Assembly (NCBI GenBank): GCA_963920665.1
Contig: OY987263.1
Location: 35,638,547-35,702,546, forward strand
DNA length: 64,000 nt
Direction: 5' to 3'
DNA from: Straminergon stramineum
Lineage: Eukaryota; Streptophyta; Bryopsida; Hypnales; Calliergonaceae
Position numbers and translations under genes: made by a program. The notes beneath the pieces were generated by a model. It searched no databases. It had not been told where the DNA came from and was given only the letters and a program-made list of their open reading frames with translations. The number at the start of each line of letters is the position of its first letter. Position 1 is the first letter of the stretch. Shown one piece after another: positions 24,510 to 36,900 of the stretch.

Positions 24510-26284
24510 TTGATGGTTGAAAGGAATTTCTAAATTTTTTATCCCTTTCTTTAGTTGCTTCGATTTGTTGACTTGTAAAGGGAAAAAAAATCTATATGTG
24601 ATACTCTATGTATGCTTTTTTGAACTCTCTACAAATATTAAATTATGAGTTTTTAAAGTGGTGGAAATAGGTGTATCCAAAATCAACCTTAGGTTCTCAT
24701 AAATAGATACAATACATTTTAGGCAAGAATATGTAGTAGTTGGCAAAAAAAAAAGTCACATTGATTGTGCATGAGGTTTTTGTTAACTTCTACATGCCCA
24801 ATAGGTGGATGACAAATGTTTGAGAAATACACTTCATCCAATAAAATAATTCATTGAGAAAGTTTCAAAGAGAATGGATCATGTAATATTTCAATAAAAA
24901 GATGAAAGTCTTCTATATAAACCATTTATATAAATATTTTAGAAAAAAATTGATTTCTTAGAATTTATATTATTATCTTTAGTTGGAGCACTTGAGGATG
25001 AGCACTAGATTGTCCATGCAAGGTCTTTATATCACTTATTTGGGACAGTGTGTGAAGTATTTATCTTGGAGTAATGAAGCAATCTACATCTGTGAGCTTT
25101 AATGGAATATACAAATATAGATGAGATCATGCATTATTAATCTAAAAGTGTATACAATTATCCAAGAAATAGCAATCTCATCATAAAATCTCTTAGCAAT
25201 GTACGGATTTCATTTGCTAAGGTGAAGAAGAATGTATTACCAAATTTTGTATCTAAATTTTTTTAATAACTTTCGAGCAAATTTAGTGCTACAAAGAAAC
25301 TCTTCACCTCCTGAACCCATTTTCTTTATCTCTGTGATCCTCTAATCATTGAATGTAACTATATCTATCATGTTTCCTTTCATAATTATTGTCTTCAAAT
25401 TTTAAACTTTTGTATGGTATGACTTCTTAAAATCTTCTTTGCAACTACTCAAAATTGTTCATAAATGGAGCAAAAATTGAACTTCATCAAATTCAATATT
25501 ATTTGACAATTTTGATTTTGCCCTCTAATGCCTATATCAAGTTCACAATGACTATTTCATACAATACAAAAGCTTCTAACTTATCCTTAGTCCTTAAACA
25601 ATTATGCCTTGAAACCCCTCTCACTTAGGAGACAATATTTCTTATTTGGAGACTCCAAATTCTTAGGAACTTATTTATGTTTATTTTGAGCTTGATGTTC
25701 TTGGACATCCCCCCATAAAAAAAATCAAAATTTTTGAAATGATTTTTACCCAAACCAGCTACTAGGTCTTGGATTAAACACCGGGGTTACAAAAAAAAAG
25801 CACGTTTTGACAACAGGAGGTTACAATCAAACTTCTTTGGAGTTTGCTCTCACTCGGAGATGCGCTCCTGGGTTGCTGGGTCTGTTGCCTTGCTTTCTAA
25901 AAATGTACCTTAAAAAGTTTTGCTGGGGTTTCTGCCTCTAACTTAGTCCGCTGTAAGTAATTTACTGTTTCCTTTTGCAATGGAAATTGTCCACGTGTTT
26001 CAAAATTTCAAAATTTTCAAAATTAAAAATCTGTTACTAGGTAAGGTGGTTGGCGAATAAATTCATCAATTCTCACAGAATACAATCTAAGCTCAACTTA
26101 TGATACAGCAGAATTGTTTGCAAAGATGGATTGAAGAATGGTACCTCCAGATCCAGCTTTATCCATTGCCAAATGCCAAGTTGCCAAAGATTTCTTTAAC
26201 TTACTTCACTGTTTCTGGTACTGGTTCCAAACCTAGTTTCCATTAAAACTACAGGTACAACTTTCCTTATCCAAAAAAAAATGT
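24510..26284. other. Duplicated AT-rich spacer
   Basis: Counterpart is 59842-63380. Copy 1 lacks about 670 bp that copy 2 has near 60775-61445 between similar TTCATAAATGG-type flanks; deletion in copy 1 is the simpler reading because no element ends bound it. Confidence 0.5.
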
Positions 26285-26437
26285 CAGTCCCTTTTTTTTT
26301 TCTTTTTTTTTTGGGCAAATGAAAAGGACATTTCATTGCAAAAAGAGCCAGAGTATCTTAAGTACAACTGCAAAGCCCACTCAGCACAGGCCATCCCACA
26401 GGCCAAGCAGATTCAAGACCCTACAGACAACAGATTG
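26285..26437 (-). mobile_element. Retroposon 3' end with poly(A), truncated
   Basis: The minus strand ends GCAATGAAATGTCCTTTTCA then TTTGCCC and a long A run. About 120 bp of body precede it. Duplication copy 2 has only the T-rich start and lacks this body. The tail resembles the other poly(A) tails in the window; the element type (SINE or LINE) is unresolved. Confidence 0.5.
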
Positions 26438-26450
26438 AATGTCGCAGTCA

Positions 26451-26493
26451 TTTTTTTTTTTTTTTTTTTTGACACAAATGAAACGGAATTTCA
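26451..26493 (-). mobile_element. Ultra-short retroposed tail, 43 bp, 13-bp target duplication
   Basis: On the minus strand it is TGAAATTCCGTTTCATTTGT then GTC and about 20 A. It is flanked by AATGTCGCAGTCA (26438-26450 and 26494-26506). Duplication copy 2 has the single unbroken site (GAATGTCGCAGTCACTTTC near 63438). The tail is related to, but distinct from, the GGAAATTGTCCATG family. Confidence 0.87.
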
Positions 26494-26842
26494 AATGTCG
26501 CAGTCACTTTCAAAGAGAGGAAAAAACAACTAAAAGAGACAAAAGGGCAAAAAAGGAACTCTAAGCTTAGAGCATGTCCACCCCTCTTGGAAAAAACCGG
26601 ATGACCTGGTTGCATCCAACTTGAGAAACTGGTCTTGCCCAACTTGAAAAGTGGATGACTTGTTGACAGCCCAGACCTAAAAAAGCCAACCAAATTTGAC
26701 AATGGAGCTCATTTTGCAAGCATGTACTTGACCTAAAAAACAAGAGCACTCAGCTAATTGCTTCGCTGATGTTTCGGTTCCTTTCTCATCCAATTTCCAG
26801 GCTCCCCCCAAACACACCAAGCCCAATGGCGATGCTCTTAAC

Positions 26843-27072
26843 TTAACCTTGGAAGGACGCTGGGGGGCCATTTGGAAATCATCATTTCTGAAACCATGGG
26901 AATAATTGGTATTAAAAAAATTGAAAGAACTCATTTGAAGTCAAAGTACTATAGAAGATCTCCACTTCCCACCACTAATTCCAAGGATGAATAGTTGAAT
27001 TTCTGTCCTACACAGGAAAATACCTTGTCATTCATCAGACACTAAACGTCCGTGGTGTCCTTTCTGGGTTAA
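26843..27072 (+). mobile_element. TTAA element, family B, 230 bp
   Basis: Starts TTAACCTTGGAAGGACGCTG and ends GGTGTCCTTTCTGGGTTAA. It contains GTCAAAGTACTATAGAAGAT and GGATGAATAGTTGAATTTCT. The orthologue at 63799 is cut by the window end. Confidence 0.8.
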
Positions 27073-27330
27073 CCCCAAATGCAAATGCGAGCAGGAGCCA
27101 CAATGTGGTCTACTGTATCAGGGATTCTTCACTACATCCTGTGTGTATGGTCTCTGTAGACTAAATTCCAACCTGCATTATGGGTTAAGAGAGTGTGGAG
27201 CCAATATGAATCCAAAATATATGAAGCACATTTGCATCCTGCATGAATGATTGAGCATTCAATGAAAGCTGGGTGAAGTATGTTTGTCAGCCAAGAGTTG
27301 ATGCTTAATAGTTTCAAAAAAAAAAAGAGT

Positions 27331-27536
27331 TGATGCTTGATCCTTGAAGGAGGGATTGGTGACCAGAAATCCTCCCTTTTGGAATCGTGTGACATCATCT
27401 ACTTTAAAAAAAGTTAATTGGAAGTCATACTATTGTAGAAGGCCTACCCCACAAAATTCCTAAGATGAATAGACGTAGTTCTATCCTACATGGAGAGATT
27501 CTTTGTCATCCATCAAACAAAAAATGTTTGCTTTAA
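27331..27536 (+). mobile_element. TTAA element, family B, degraded
   Basis: Contains TTGGAATCGTGTGACATCAT, GGAAGTCATACTATTGTAGA and ATCCTACATGGAGAGATTCT. Only the right TTAA (27533-27536) is convincing. It is followed within a few bases by an inverted family B copy, making a head-to-head pair. Confidence 0.65.
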
Positions 27537-27539
27537 CGT

Positions 27540-27762
27540 TTGACCTTCAAACATCGACACGGACATTTTGTGTTAGATGGATGGGAAGGAATTTTCTTGT
27601 GTAGGACAAAAGTGCAACTATTCATCCTCGGAATTAGGGGTAGAAAGGGAAGATCTTTTACAATAGTTTGACCTCCTATGAATATTTTTTATTTTCTTAA
27701 AGAAGACAATGTCACACAGGTCCCAAAGCCATGATTTCCATGGTCACCAGTCTGTCCTTTAA
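27540..27762 (-). mobile_element. TTAA element, family B
   Basis: Reverse-orientation copy with GGACAAAAGTGCAACTATTC, AATTAGGGGTAGAAAGGGAA, AATGTCACACAGGTCCC and TCCATGGTCACCAGTCTG. The right TTAA is at 27759-27762. The left end reads TTGACCTTCAAACATCGACA and is slightly decayed. Confidence 0.75.
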
Positions 27763-27765
27763 AGG

Positions 27766-27930
27766 TTAAAGGACTAACCCTTCAAGGACACAACCCCTAT
27801 GACCAAGGTAGTCAGCAAAACTTGCTCTGATTATTGGACCAATAGGGGACTTCTCTTTTTCTACAGTCAACAGTGAAGTCATCCATCGGACACAAAACGT
27901 TGGTGTTGACATTTAAGGCTTAAGTTAAAT
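27766..27930. mobile_element. TTAA element, family E-like
   Basis: Similar to 6697-6837 and likewise placed directly after a family B copy. It contains GACACAACCCCTATGACCAA, GGTAGTCAGCAAAAC and TCAACAGTGAAGTCATCCAT, then a family B-like end (ACACAAAACGTTGGTGTTGA). It may be a hybrid of E and B pieces. Confidence 0.5.
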
Positions 27931-29328
27931 CCATCATCGTATTAAGTTATGGACAATCTAATCCTCTGTGCTGTTAAGGAAGACCAAGTCAGTTACCACC
28001 ACATTGTATACATTCAGATTGGATACTGTACCGTACTTGTTTTTCTTACCCAGTGAGGGAGTCGTCAATTCTCCAATTTGGAGAAAATAGGCAAACTGAC
28101 ACAAGACCGTCACTTCCAAAACTGCCATTTCAAGTACCTTATTCATTTGGACTAACTTAACTTAACTTAGTTCAAAGAAAATAAAAACTCCTTTTGGTCC
28201 TTTTCTTGGAGCAATCTGTCAGTAATGAAGAGTCCATTCAATGGGTAACTTACTTCACACATTTCTATTGAAAACTTGAGTTCTTGGAACATTGGCCAGT
28301 TCAAAAAAATTAAATTAAATGTGGAATCTATTCAGATCATCATCATATAAAGGTTGAAAATGAGCCAGTCTAGGGAGGTGGTAACTTACCTGAAACCTAA
28401 GAAATGTGAGGCCACCTCCAAGGTCTTGATGGAAGTAGAGTTTTTCTTTCTACATACCCCCAGCCAAGAAATGTGCCATTCATTTTGCAGGAGGATTACT
28501 GGTATTCCACATTATCCCCTCCTAGCATGTGAAAATTGTGTAATCGGTGATTACAGATTTTTCATTCATTGATCATATATTTCATCCATTTTTGACTTGC
28601 TTTTACATTGGGCAATCTCCTCATTGTCAGAAATTCTGAAAATAAGCAAGCATTCTTTGTCATGCTTTGTCCTCCTTGTCAACTTGTTTATTTTTAGAAT
28701 TCCCTCCGCCTTGGTGATTGCCCTGTACAAAACTTATCTATATTTGTACAGTACTAGAAAGCTTGTAATTTGAAGACAATACATTTGTGGCTCCACGATT
28801 ATTGCACAAATTTACACTAATTGCAAATTTTTTGTAGCAAGACATCATTTTAAGATCAATTTGACCATGGAAACTTACTTATATGTCACCTTCAAAATAA
28901 TTTTCATGAAGGAAACAATATGGTTTCTACAAGTCTTAAACTTTATACAATGTTTTAAAGATTCGGACAAGCACAATGAGGATTTTGTTGGTCTATTTTC
29001 CATACCAAACTTTGAAAATCTTGAACATGTTAAATAGTCAATGCTTTCGCCCATGGAACTAGCGAATGCAAGGAAATGATCAAATTTTGTGATTTTAATC
29101 CTAAATGCCCAAGGTAATCCATACTAATGGTAGCAATAAAATTTGAAATTAAAAAAATATATTATCAAATTATTTTTTTCTATTTTTAAACAAATAGTGT
29201 ACCTTTTAAAGTCTATTTTTAGTATCAAAAATTTGATTTTGAAAGTGAAAAGTGAATGGTTGTGATTTTTCTATTCAAGATTTTGTGTAGAGATATCTAT
29301 GGCAAATCTTGAATTTCTAGTGTTAAAG

Positions 29329-29362
29329 ACTTTTTTTTTTTTTTTTTTTTTGAAACACATGG
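29329..29362 (-). mobile_element. Ultra-short retroposed tail, 34 bp, 10-bp target duplication
   Basis: The minus strand reads CCATGTGTTTC followed by more than 20 A. It is flanked by AGTGTTAAAG (29319-29328 and 29363-29372). Only 11 bp of body remain, the shortest member of the group. Confidence 0.8.
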
Positions 29363-29408
29363 AGTGTTAAAGGCTTTTAGAAATGAGCCTCAAAAATATC
29401 AAATGGGA

Positions 29409-29424
29409 GGGGGGGGGGGGGGGG
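29409..29424. repeat. G homopolymer
   Basis: A run of 16 G flanked by further G-rich sequence in otherwise AT-rich DNA. Shorter C/G runs occur near 19507 and 21890. Confidence 0.95.
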
Positions 29425-30417
29425 AGGGGAAGAATCATATGAGAAATTCATTAAAAAAATTATAGAGTGGATACGAAGAAGCCATAAATTGATAGGATTT
29501 ATATATGTTATCTTCATATTTTTTTCATGACCTCAATATTAGATTTGACATGTAAAACAAAGATCAATAGACTTCAAATTACTTTCATAGTTTGAACATC
29601 TTCATGATGAAACATTATAATCTTTCAATCTATAAGTGATACATATATTTTTCTACGTGTTTGATCCATAACACACCTAGTTTGAATTTGTACGACTACA
29701 GTTCAAAAATAAATTGATGAAACTTATCAAAACTTTGACTTTTTATTTAATTTAGTGCAAATTCTAAGATTCGCAAAAAGAAACTTGGACACTTAGGGGG
29801 ATAAAGATTAGAAACGTGAATTGAAAATTAAACTCAATGAACTTCATTTTCTTAGTCAAATACTCTTGTCAAGATTTTCAATGAATGATGCAATGCAACA
29901 ATCTATAAGTAAAAAGAGACAATATAACTCCAATACAAAAATATTTTCAAGTATGACATCATTGTAGAGGTTTATTTATGTAATAAATAAGATGGCGGAA
30001 ATACAGGCCTAAGTAGGATACTAAAACCATTGGAGACATGATCTTGCTTCCTACACTAACCCTCGCTAAGGACCCATTCATTCATACGCTTGAACTCAGT
30101 CTAGTGAGTGCATTTATTAACTTAACTTAGATAAATGTTTATGGCTTATGTTGAATGGAAATGTTTTGTCTATTATCCCTTGAATAGTGTCCTACAATTT
30201 CCTAATATAGTACTCTATTTCTAAATACTATACCATTGTTTTCTTTGTGTTTTACAAAAGAAATACTCATATTATTCAAAAACAAAGGAAGTAGTTGCAT
30301 GAGAAAATCCTTGTGATTAAAATTCCATTAAAATAGATTTAGCACTTGATACTTTTGTACATGAAATTATCTCTCTATTATATTATGCATCTCTAAAGAT
30401 CATACTCCTACATATGT

Positions 30418-31193
30418 TTAACCCCTAAAAATGCCCAAGCCTTTCCAAGTGTGTTTTGACTATGAAAATCAAGCATGGGCTTATAGTTATCTCCGATGAA
30501 TTTTTTTTCTTCAAAATCTAACTATATGGATGTCTAAAGAGCATGCTTACTAGTATGCACAACAATTTTGAGTGCAAAATTGCATAAGTGGTGAGATTAT
30601 AACAAGAGAAATGTACATTTTCTATTTTTAGTATATTGCCCCTCCCCACAATGTCTAAAAAATTTGTATATAAGAACTTTTGGGGATTACAAGTGACATG
30701 ACCAACTAAAAATTGTGTTAGCACACTAAAACGCACTTCCAAAAACCTTAGGTTCAACTGAAGAGCTATGAAACTTATTAGACAATCTACCTTGCAATTG
30801 TTGAAGTGCAATTTTTTGATAAGTAGGAATCACAATTAACTCCAAATTAACATTTGCATATTTCAATTTTCAGTGGTGAAAATCATGAAACACTTTATTC
30901 TTTCCATTGGGACTATTTTAAAAGGAAATGGATAAGTACAATTTTTTAGATCTCAAATCAAGTGAAATTGGAAAGCTTTACTCTTCCACTAAAATACATA
31001 TATAGGTTTGAGGACCTCTCAAAAATCAAATATTTACCTCTTTCAGTGAAAAATAAAAACTTTCTATAGTTAACCTTTGAAATTGCTTATAAATTTTTTT
31101 AACTGGTCAAAGGGAAATTTAATTGCCCATCCCAAAACAAGTCTAAAATTTTAGATCAACCAAATATGGTCATCTGGGTAGTTAGGGGTTTAA
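30418..31193. mobile_element. TTAA element, family G, 776 bp
   Basis: Begins TTAACCCCTAAAAATGCCCA and ends GGGTAGTTAGGGGTTTAA. Only the outer 10-12 bp are inverted repeats. The interior contains AT-rich DNA and a chance 97-codon frame. It abuts the family A element that begins at 31197. Confidence 0.72.
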
Positions 31194-31196
31194 ATG

Positions 31197-32161
31197 CTTA
31201 CCCCCCAAAGGACCAAATGCTGTTTTTTGGCAACATAGCGATTTCGGGCAGCTCACTACGTATGGAATTTTGATTTTTTTTCTTTGAAAATTTCACAAAA
31301 CATTTTCCCGAGGATTAGCTTTAAGACCCAACAATTTTCATAACTTTTGAATACATGGTTAAAAAGTTATTGTATAATATGTTGTTTTCATTGCTCAGCG
31401 GGCATCCCGGGCAGCAAAAAAAACTTCTTGAAAAATCACTTCTTTTTAAAATAAAAATTTGAAATTGGTTTTCTACATTTATATATACATGAAAAGCTTT
31501 GAATCACTCCATTTTGATTTGTGAGACGAAAGTTATGAAGAGTTTTAGTTGTGGGTAGTTTGTGGGTAGTTTGTGGGTAGTAATGGAATCTCTACTCTCA
31601 AATAAACTTTGAAGACCTTTATTTCACTCAATTTTTAATATTTTTGGAAAAAAATAAAAACTTGAGGTGTAGATTGTTTATTACAACATTACAACCATTT
31701 GGATTGGCATTTTTCAATTCCATAAATAAATTATTAACACTTTAGTATTTTGAATCATTCTCTACTTCTTTCAACTTACTATTTTTTTCCTATATGTTGT
31801 ACAATTCCAAATGATCCAAAAAATTTCAAGCATGTAGCCAACATGACTTGAAGAATGAATCCAAAGAGTTACAACCATTTTGGACATTTTTTCATAATGA
31901 TTTGACCTTGTGGAGTGCATCTGCCCGGATTTTTGCAGGGCCAAAAAATGGCTTTTTGTCACTTCAAATGCTAATATCTTGCAATCCAAACGGTGAAAAT
32001 TTCTGAAATTTTTTCCACATCTTCCCAAACCAGATTACTACAAGATCATATGGTTACATTTTTCCAAAAATTTATTTTTTCTAAAATTTGGTACTTGTAT
32101 TGGAGATGACAGTTTTGGAGCGTTTTTAGTGAAAACATAGTCAAAAACCTTTAGGGGTTAA
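31197..32161 (+). mobile_element. TTAA element, family A, 965 bp
   Basis: The left end has decayed to CTTACCCCCCAAAGGACCAA; the right end is intact (CCTTTAGGGGTTAA). A small tandem triplication of GTTTGTGGGTA lies near 31550-31580. It sits only three bases after the right TTAA of the family G element at 30418-31193. Confidence 0.82.
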
Positions 32162-32734
32162 AGTAATACGAATAGTCATATCTCTTTACCCCTATAAGGA
32201 TGGGCTTGTGACGATATTGGGTTCTAGCCTCACTATCCATCACTCTATTTGCTGCCATTTTCAACTAGATATGAATGAAAAATTTTATATTTATTTTTCA
32301 AAGATGAAACCACACGTTTGCTACAAGTTGTACAATTTCCAACCTTTTTTGGAAAATTTTGAAATTGTTGTGAATTTCTTAAGACAAAAATGAAAAAAAC
32401 TCATATCAAATACAAAATGATACCAAAAAAATCTAAAATTTTCACTATAGATGTATAATATAGCATATAACATCATCATTTAAACTAAAGTTATTGTATC
32501 ATTTTATAATTAGAAAATCAACAAACCATGGTTAAAGGCTCAAAATTCATATTGCCATGAAAGATTGAAATTTACAATTTTTTCAAACTTTCCCATTGCT
32601 AGAGAATGTTTAGTAGAAAAGCTTCATTTCACTTATTGGGCTCAAATTTCAAAAATACCACTTTATGGCTAAAATTCACATTAATAATAAATAGTAAGAA
32701 ATAACTCAAATACTCTACATGTGTGGTCCATGGA

Positions 32735-32955
32735 TTAACCTTTAAAGGATAGGTTAGTGATTGTAGAAATCGTTCCTTTTAGAACCATGTGACATCATTT
32801 ACTTAAAAAAACCAAAAATACTAATTGGAAGTCAAACCATTGTAGAAGACCTCCCCTTTCCACAACAAAATTCCAAGGATGATTTGTTGCACTTTTGTCC
32901 TACTAGAAGGATTTTGTATCAACCATCAAACACAAAACATCCATGTCGACATTTA
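32735..32955 (+). mobile_element. TTAA element, family B, 221 bp
   Basis: Starts TTAACCTTTAAAGGATAGGT, contains AGAACCATGTGACATCATTT, GGAAGTCAAACCATTGTAGA and GATGATTTGTTGCACTTTTG, and ends CATGTCGACATTTAA. Confidence 0.78.
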
Positions 32956-33142
32956 AAGGTTAGACATCTTTTTCTTTAGAAAAGTCAACAAGGTTATAAT
33001 GAGGGCCTTTGCAAAACTAATCATTGAAAATGTACTCAAGTACCCTCCAAATAAATAAAGTGGATCAGAATTTTTTTTCCATGTTTCAATCTCAGCTTAA
33101 GTCATCCATTAAACACCTAGTGTCCGCAACAACAGAATAGGG

Positions 33143-33369
33143 TTACCCCTTGAACACCGGGTTGGAGACCGTGGAAATCAGCCATTTTTGAACCGTGTGA
33201 CATCATCCACTTTAGAAAAAACAGGAATACTCATTGGGAGTCAAACTACTATAGAAGATCTTCCCTTTCCACCCCTAATTCTGAAGATGAATAGTTGCAA
33301 TTCTGTCCTACACAAGAGAATTCCTTGTCATTCATTGGACAATAATCATCCGCTGCATTCAAGAGTTAA
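33143..33369 (+). mobile_element. TTAA element, family B, 227 bp
   Basis: Starts TTACCCCTTGAACACCGGGT, contains TTGAACCGTGTGACATCATC, GGGAGTCAAACTACTATAGA and GTCCTACACAAGAGAATTCC, and ends TTCAAGAGTTAA. It is the element nearest to the 3' end of the armadillo gene, about 530 bp from its stop codon. Confidence 0.8.
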
Positions 33370-33903
33370 AGAGATCGGGAATGAGATATTAAGAGCTATG
33401 ATTAATGACATTTTGGAATATCCTACACACTCGTCATACTGTCATTGACTAAAGAACACTCAGTGTCATAAAATTTCATCATTTGTGCTTTTACACGACT
33501 GCCTCCCAAGCTGCTACACAAAGGGGCTCTCTCAATATTGGAGTTATACTTCACTAAACATTACCGGTGTCTTGTATTGAAATCACTCTCCAATACTCCT
33601 ATTTCATATCCAGTTGGGATCAAAATACTAACAACTGTCCACTGATCTAGTGTGCATACTGGAAACTCCATCTTTGTGCTTCCAGTCATAATGTGAATTC
33701 ACTTGTAGAAACATGAGCCTTTCTCAGTCGTCACGCTTCAGACGAGTGCAATGAGTCCAATCGCTTGAACTTTTGGGACCAACTTCAGCCACGAGGAAGA
33801 AGCTTGGCAGATGAGATGGACCACCGTCTCTACTGTAGGGATCTATTTAGAAAAGGCGGAGAATCACTGTACAGTACGATGAACTACATTTTCTTATTGG
33901 CAA

Positions 33904-36900
33904 TTACCTATCATCGGCATCAAAGATTTCCAGAACTTTAATTACAAGGGACTCCATGTCATCATCGTGACGAGTCAAGCCCATACCTCCGGAGAGCAAG
34001 AGATAGTTCTCTACGTCGGAGATGTTGTCCAGCATCGTTACCAAAGTGGACGGCAAGTATTTGTCGGCAAATAGAGGCTTGAACGCTTCGTCCCGGCTCA
34101 GAAGAATAAAGATGAGTTCCAGCGCATATCGTCGAGTTTTGGGTCGACTGGTGGTTGAAGGAGCATGGCTCAAACACCACAGTAAGCGATCGACTAATCG
34201 AGTCCGTTCCACAGTCTGCGTTTCAAAAAGACTGGTAAATTCCTCGTCGCTGAGACGGCGTAAAGCTATGGCCAGCCCCAATACAGCCTCTCGGACTCGG
34301 CAGTTATCGCAGAAGATGGCCCTATTTAATAAAAATTCGCTCTCTCGAGATACCTCTGCTTGCATTGAAAGCGACATGTACATAAATGTGGCCCGCAGAA
34401 TTGCTGCAGCGTGGGCGCCTAAGTCCTCGTTTTCCTCGAGCTGAAGAATCCCGAGGAGGACCGTGCAGGCTCTCGAGCTTGGATCACTGAACCGCGTTCG
34501 TAAGATACGGTTGCAATTTTCCTTGCTCTGAAGCGCGAGGCGCATTAGCACTGTCCCAGACTTTTTGGCAAGGTTAACTTCCTCCTGTGAAAATCAAAAC
34601 AGAAGAGGTTTTCATGAGATCTGGGAAACCTGCTTGATGGAAAACTTGACATGATCTGGGTGGGCAGGGTGTAAATGCACAATTATTGACAGCAAAATTA
34701 CTCAGAAAAGACATGCGTAATCGAGATTTTCTTATTAACCTTTACAGCAGCCTCTTTGATGTGTGAATCATCGTGAGAACTGTAGCGGTGCTGAAACGGC
34801 ATCTGATGCAACGACCTTCTTGTGAATAACAGCATCAAATTCGAGATCACCCCCCCAGTGCTGCCAATCACCTTCCGCGAGGTCTTGTCGAGGGCCAGGT
34901 GCTTGAGAACATCCACCGCATGCTCGTGCAAATCCTTCGATGTTCTCGTAACATGAGAGTGCAAAATATCGCGTAAATGGGGGATTGCTGACACAACATT
35001 CGTAATAGCCGGACGCAAAATGCTCCCTGAGGTGCCTTCCGTACTCGCCAACATGTTGAGAAGTTGTAGGCTTTGACGTATGGTTTTGGCTCCCTCTGCA
35101 GTTCTAATCCACGGTCTATGGATATCGATGAAGTCCACTAGTTTAGCGAGAAGGCCTCGTGTTTCTCCGATACGGAGGCAATTCGCATGATCTAGTGCAA
35201 GGTTCTTCAATATGCCCAGTCCGTAATTGCGAAGTAAATTGATTTTCAGTGGCTGACTTGTTGCAGTCGTCCCTGTAATGACGATAAACCACTGCTCATT
35301 AGCACATGATGAATATATTGCCAAATTGACCCTATCCAGTGTCATCGAAGTGCTTGGCCTCACGGATAAAGTTGATTATTTTATTTTTATTTCCCCCCCC
35401 CCTGGAATTTTAACCCGAAGTGAGTGTAGAGGGTGAAGAATATAACACCTTCAGCATGTAGAATTCTGTCTACGTCATCCCATAAGATAAGGGACATTAT
35501 ATTCTCCAAGGAACCGGACACTGCAATCACACGAGAGCCGTTCCGTGTGCTTGATACCAAAGCCTTAATGATTGCAGCAGAATTTAATCGGACCTCCTCC
35601 TCGTCTTGATGGTGCCATGCGAGCATCTCTACTAACCTGTCAATCACACCTGCAGCCAGGACAACAAGTATATATATGTAAACTAAGAAATTCGAATAGG
35701 AATACAGATCTGAAGCTTCAGTTTCAAAAACCTGCACCAATATTGAAGATGATCCCGCAGTTACGTGAACAACGTCACAATGACAAGAACAACCTGACCT
35801 GGTTTAATGCCAATGCGGCGTAGCGTATCACCGTGGAAATCATGCTGCCTTTCCACAAATGTCTTGAGAATTCTTGAGCCACCAAGGACTTCTTTCCCAT
35901 CATCACTTTGCAAGAGTTCCATGCTGTATGACACCAGATCCATCTCCAACCCAGTGAAAACACTAATAGCCAAGCTCCGTGAATATACCTGACATACACG
36001 ATCGTCCACAAATCACAATAAGTTCCACTAAATTACTTTCTACCCCGAGTCTTATATAACACTCATAGAGATGGATTATCGAAGATGCCCTAATAGACTA
36101 GTTTAGCAAGTAATTCTTGTCAGTTGGAGTTACCTTGTAGAAGAAAGATCTAATTGTTTCGACGCATTCACCCTTGAGCTCAGCCTTTTTGTCTACTCTT
36201 TCGAACAGTCCCTGGTAACTGATCTTATACTCCCAATACGTCTTCTCAACCAGAAAGATGAAGGCCTCCAGAAACGCCATAACGTAAAATGCGTACAAAC
36301 TACGTACAACAGTCTTCTTCAAATCGTTCGGAGCATCGGAACTGGAATCCAGAAAATCATGCAATACCAGGCGCCACAGAGACAACGCGAGGCACACCAA
36401 GGCGGAGATGACTTGGCCGATGTACAGAAAAGTTGCCATTCCCTTGGCTGAAACGATCTGCGTGTACGGCAGAAGAGGAAGCATCGATACTGACCATGTT
36501 CTCTGTGCAGGCTTCGAAACCAGCCCTGCTGCAATTCGTTGCACTCGCTTCGACTTCTGGATAGCCAACGGAGCCGCTGGTGAGGGGACATGCAACATTG
36601 GTGGACCATCGCTTGGAACTACTCCATTGTGTCTATACCGTGCCGACCTCTCATCGCTGGAGTTGTTCCCTGGAGAATGATGAATGATTCCTAGCGGCAT
36701 AAGGAAGTCAGCAAAACACTTTCGAAGCTCATTTAACTCATTAGAGAGCGATATCTGGCCTCCTGTTCTTTCGGAGATTCAATATAGAGACTTCGATTCG
36801 TTCCAAAATTTATTTCTTATATCCAACACATGCAATGCTCTTCACTCAGACTGGTGATATAAAATTCGTCCCCATTAAGGTAATACTTCCTACGATATGA

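Larger units (their letters stand above)
14069..27048 (+). repeat. Segmental duplication, copy 1
   Basis: Collinear in the same orientation with 44464-64000. Matching landmarks include 15180/45655 (GTAGTCATGCCCATCT), 17040/48380 (ATGTTATGTTTTGTTTTGGA), 19430/50235 (GACCCAGCTATTGTTCACT), 20800/53370, 21350/56510, 23330/59220, 25020/60340 and 26580/63540. The copies differ by scattered substitutions and by at least a dozen insertions. The 5' limit falls in ACTAACTGGGTA-ATC; the 3' limit cannot be seen because copy 2 leaves the window. Confidence 0.93.
27931..30417. other. Spacer between TTAA elements
   Basis: Apart from the poly(A) tail at 29329 and the G run, no feature could be supported. 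Confidence 0.5.

Noticed and set aside
33904..34551. Treating the 215-codon and neighbouring frames at 33.9-36.7 kb as separate genes
   Set aside because: They are exons of one gene: phases match at all five GT..AG introns and the joined length is a multiple of three.
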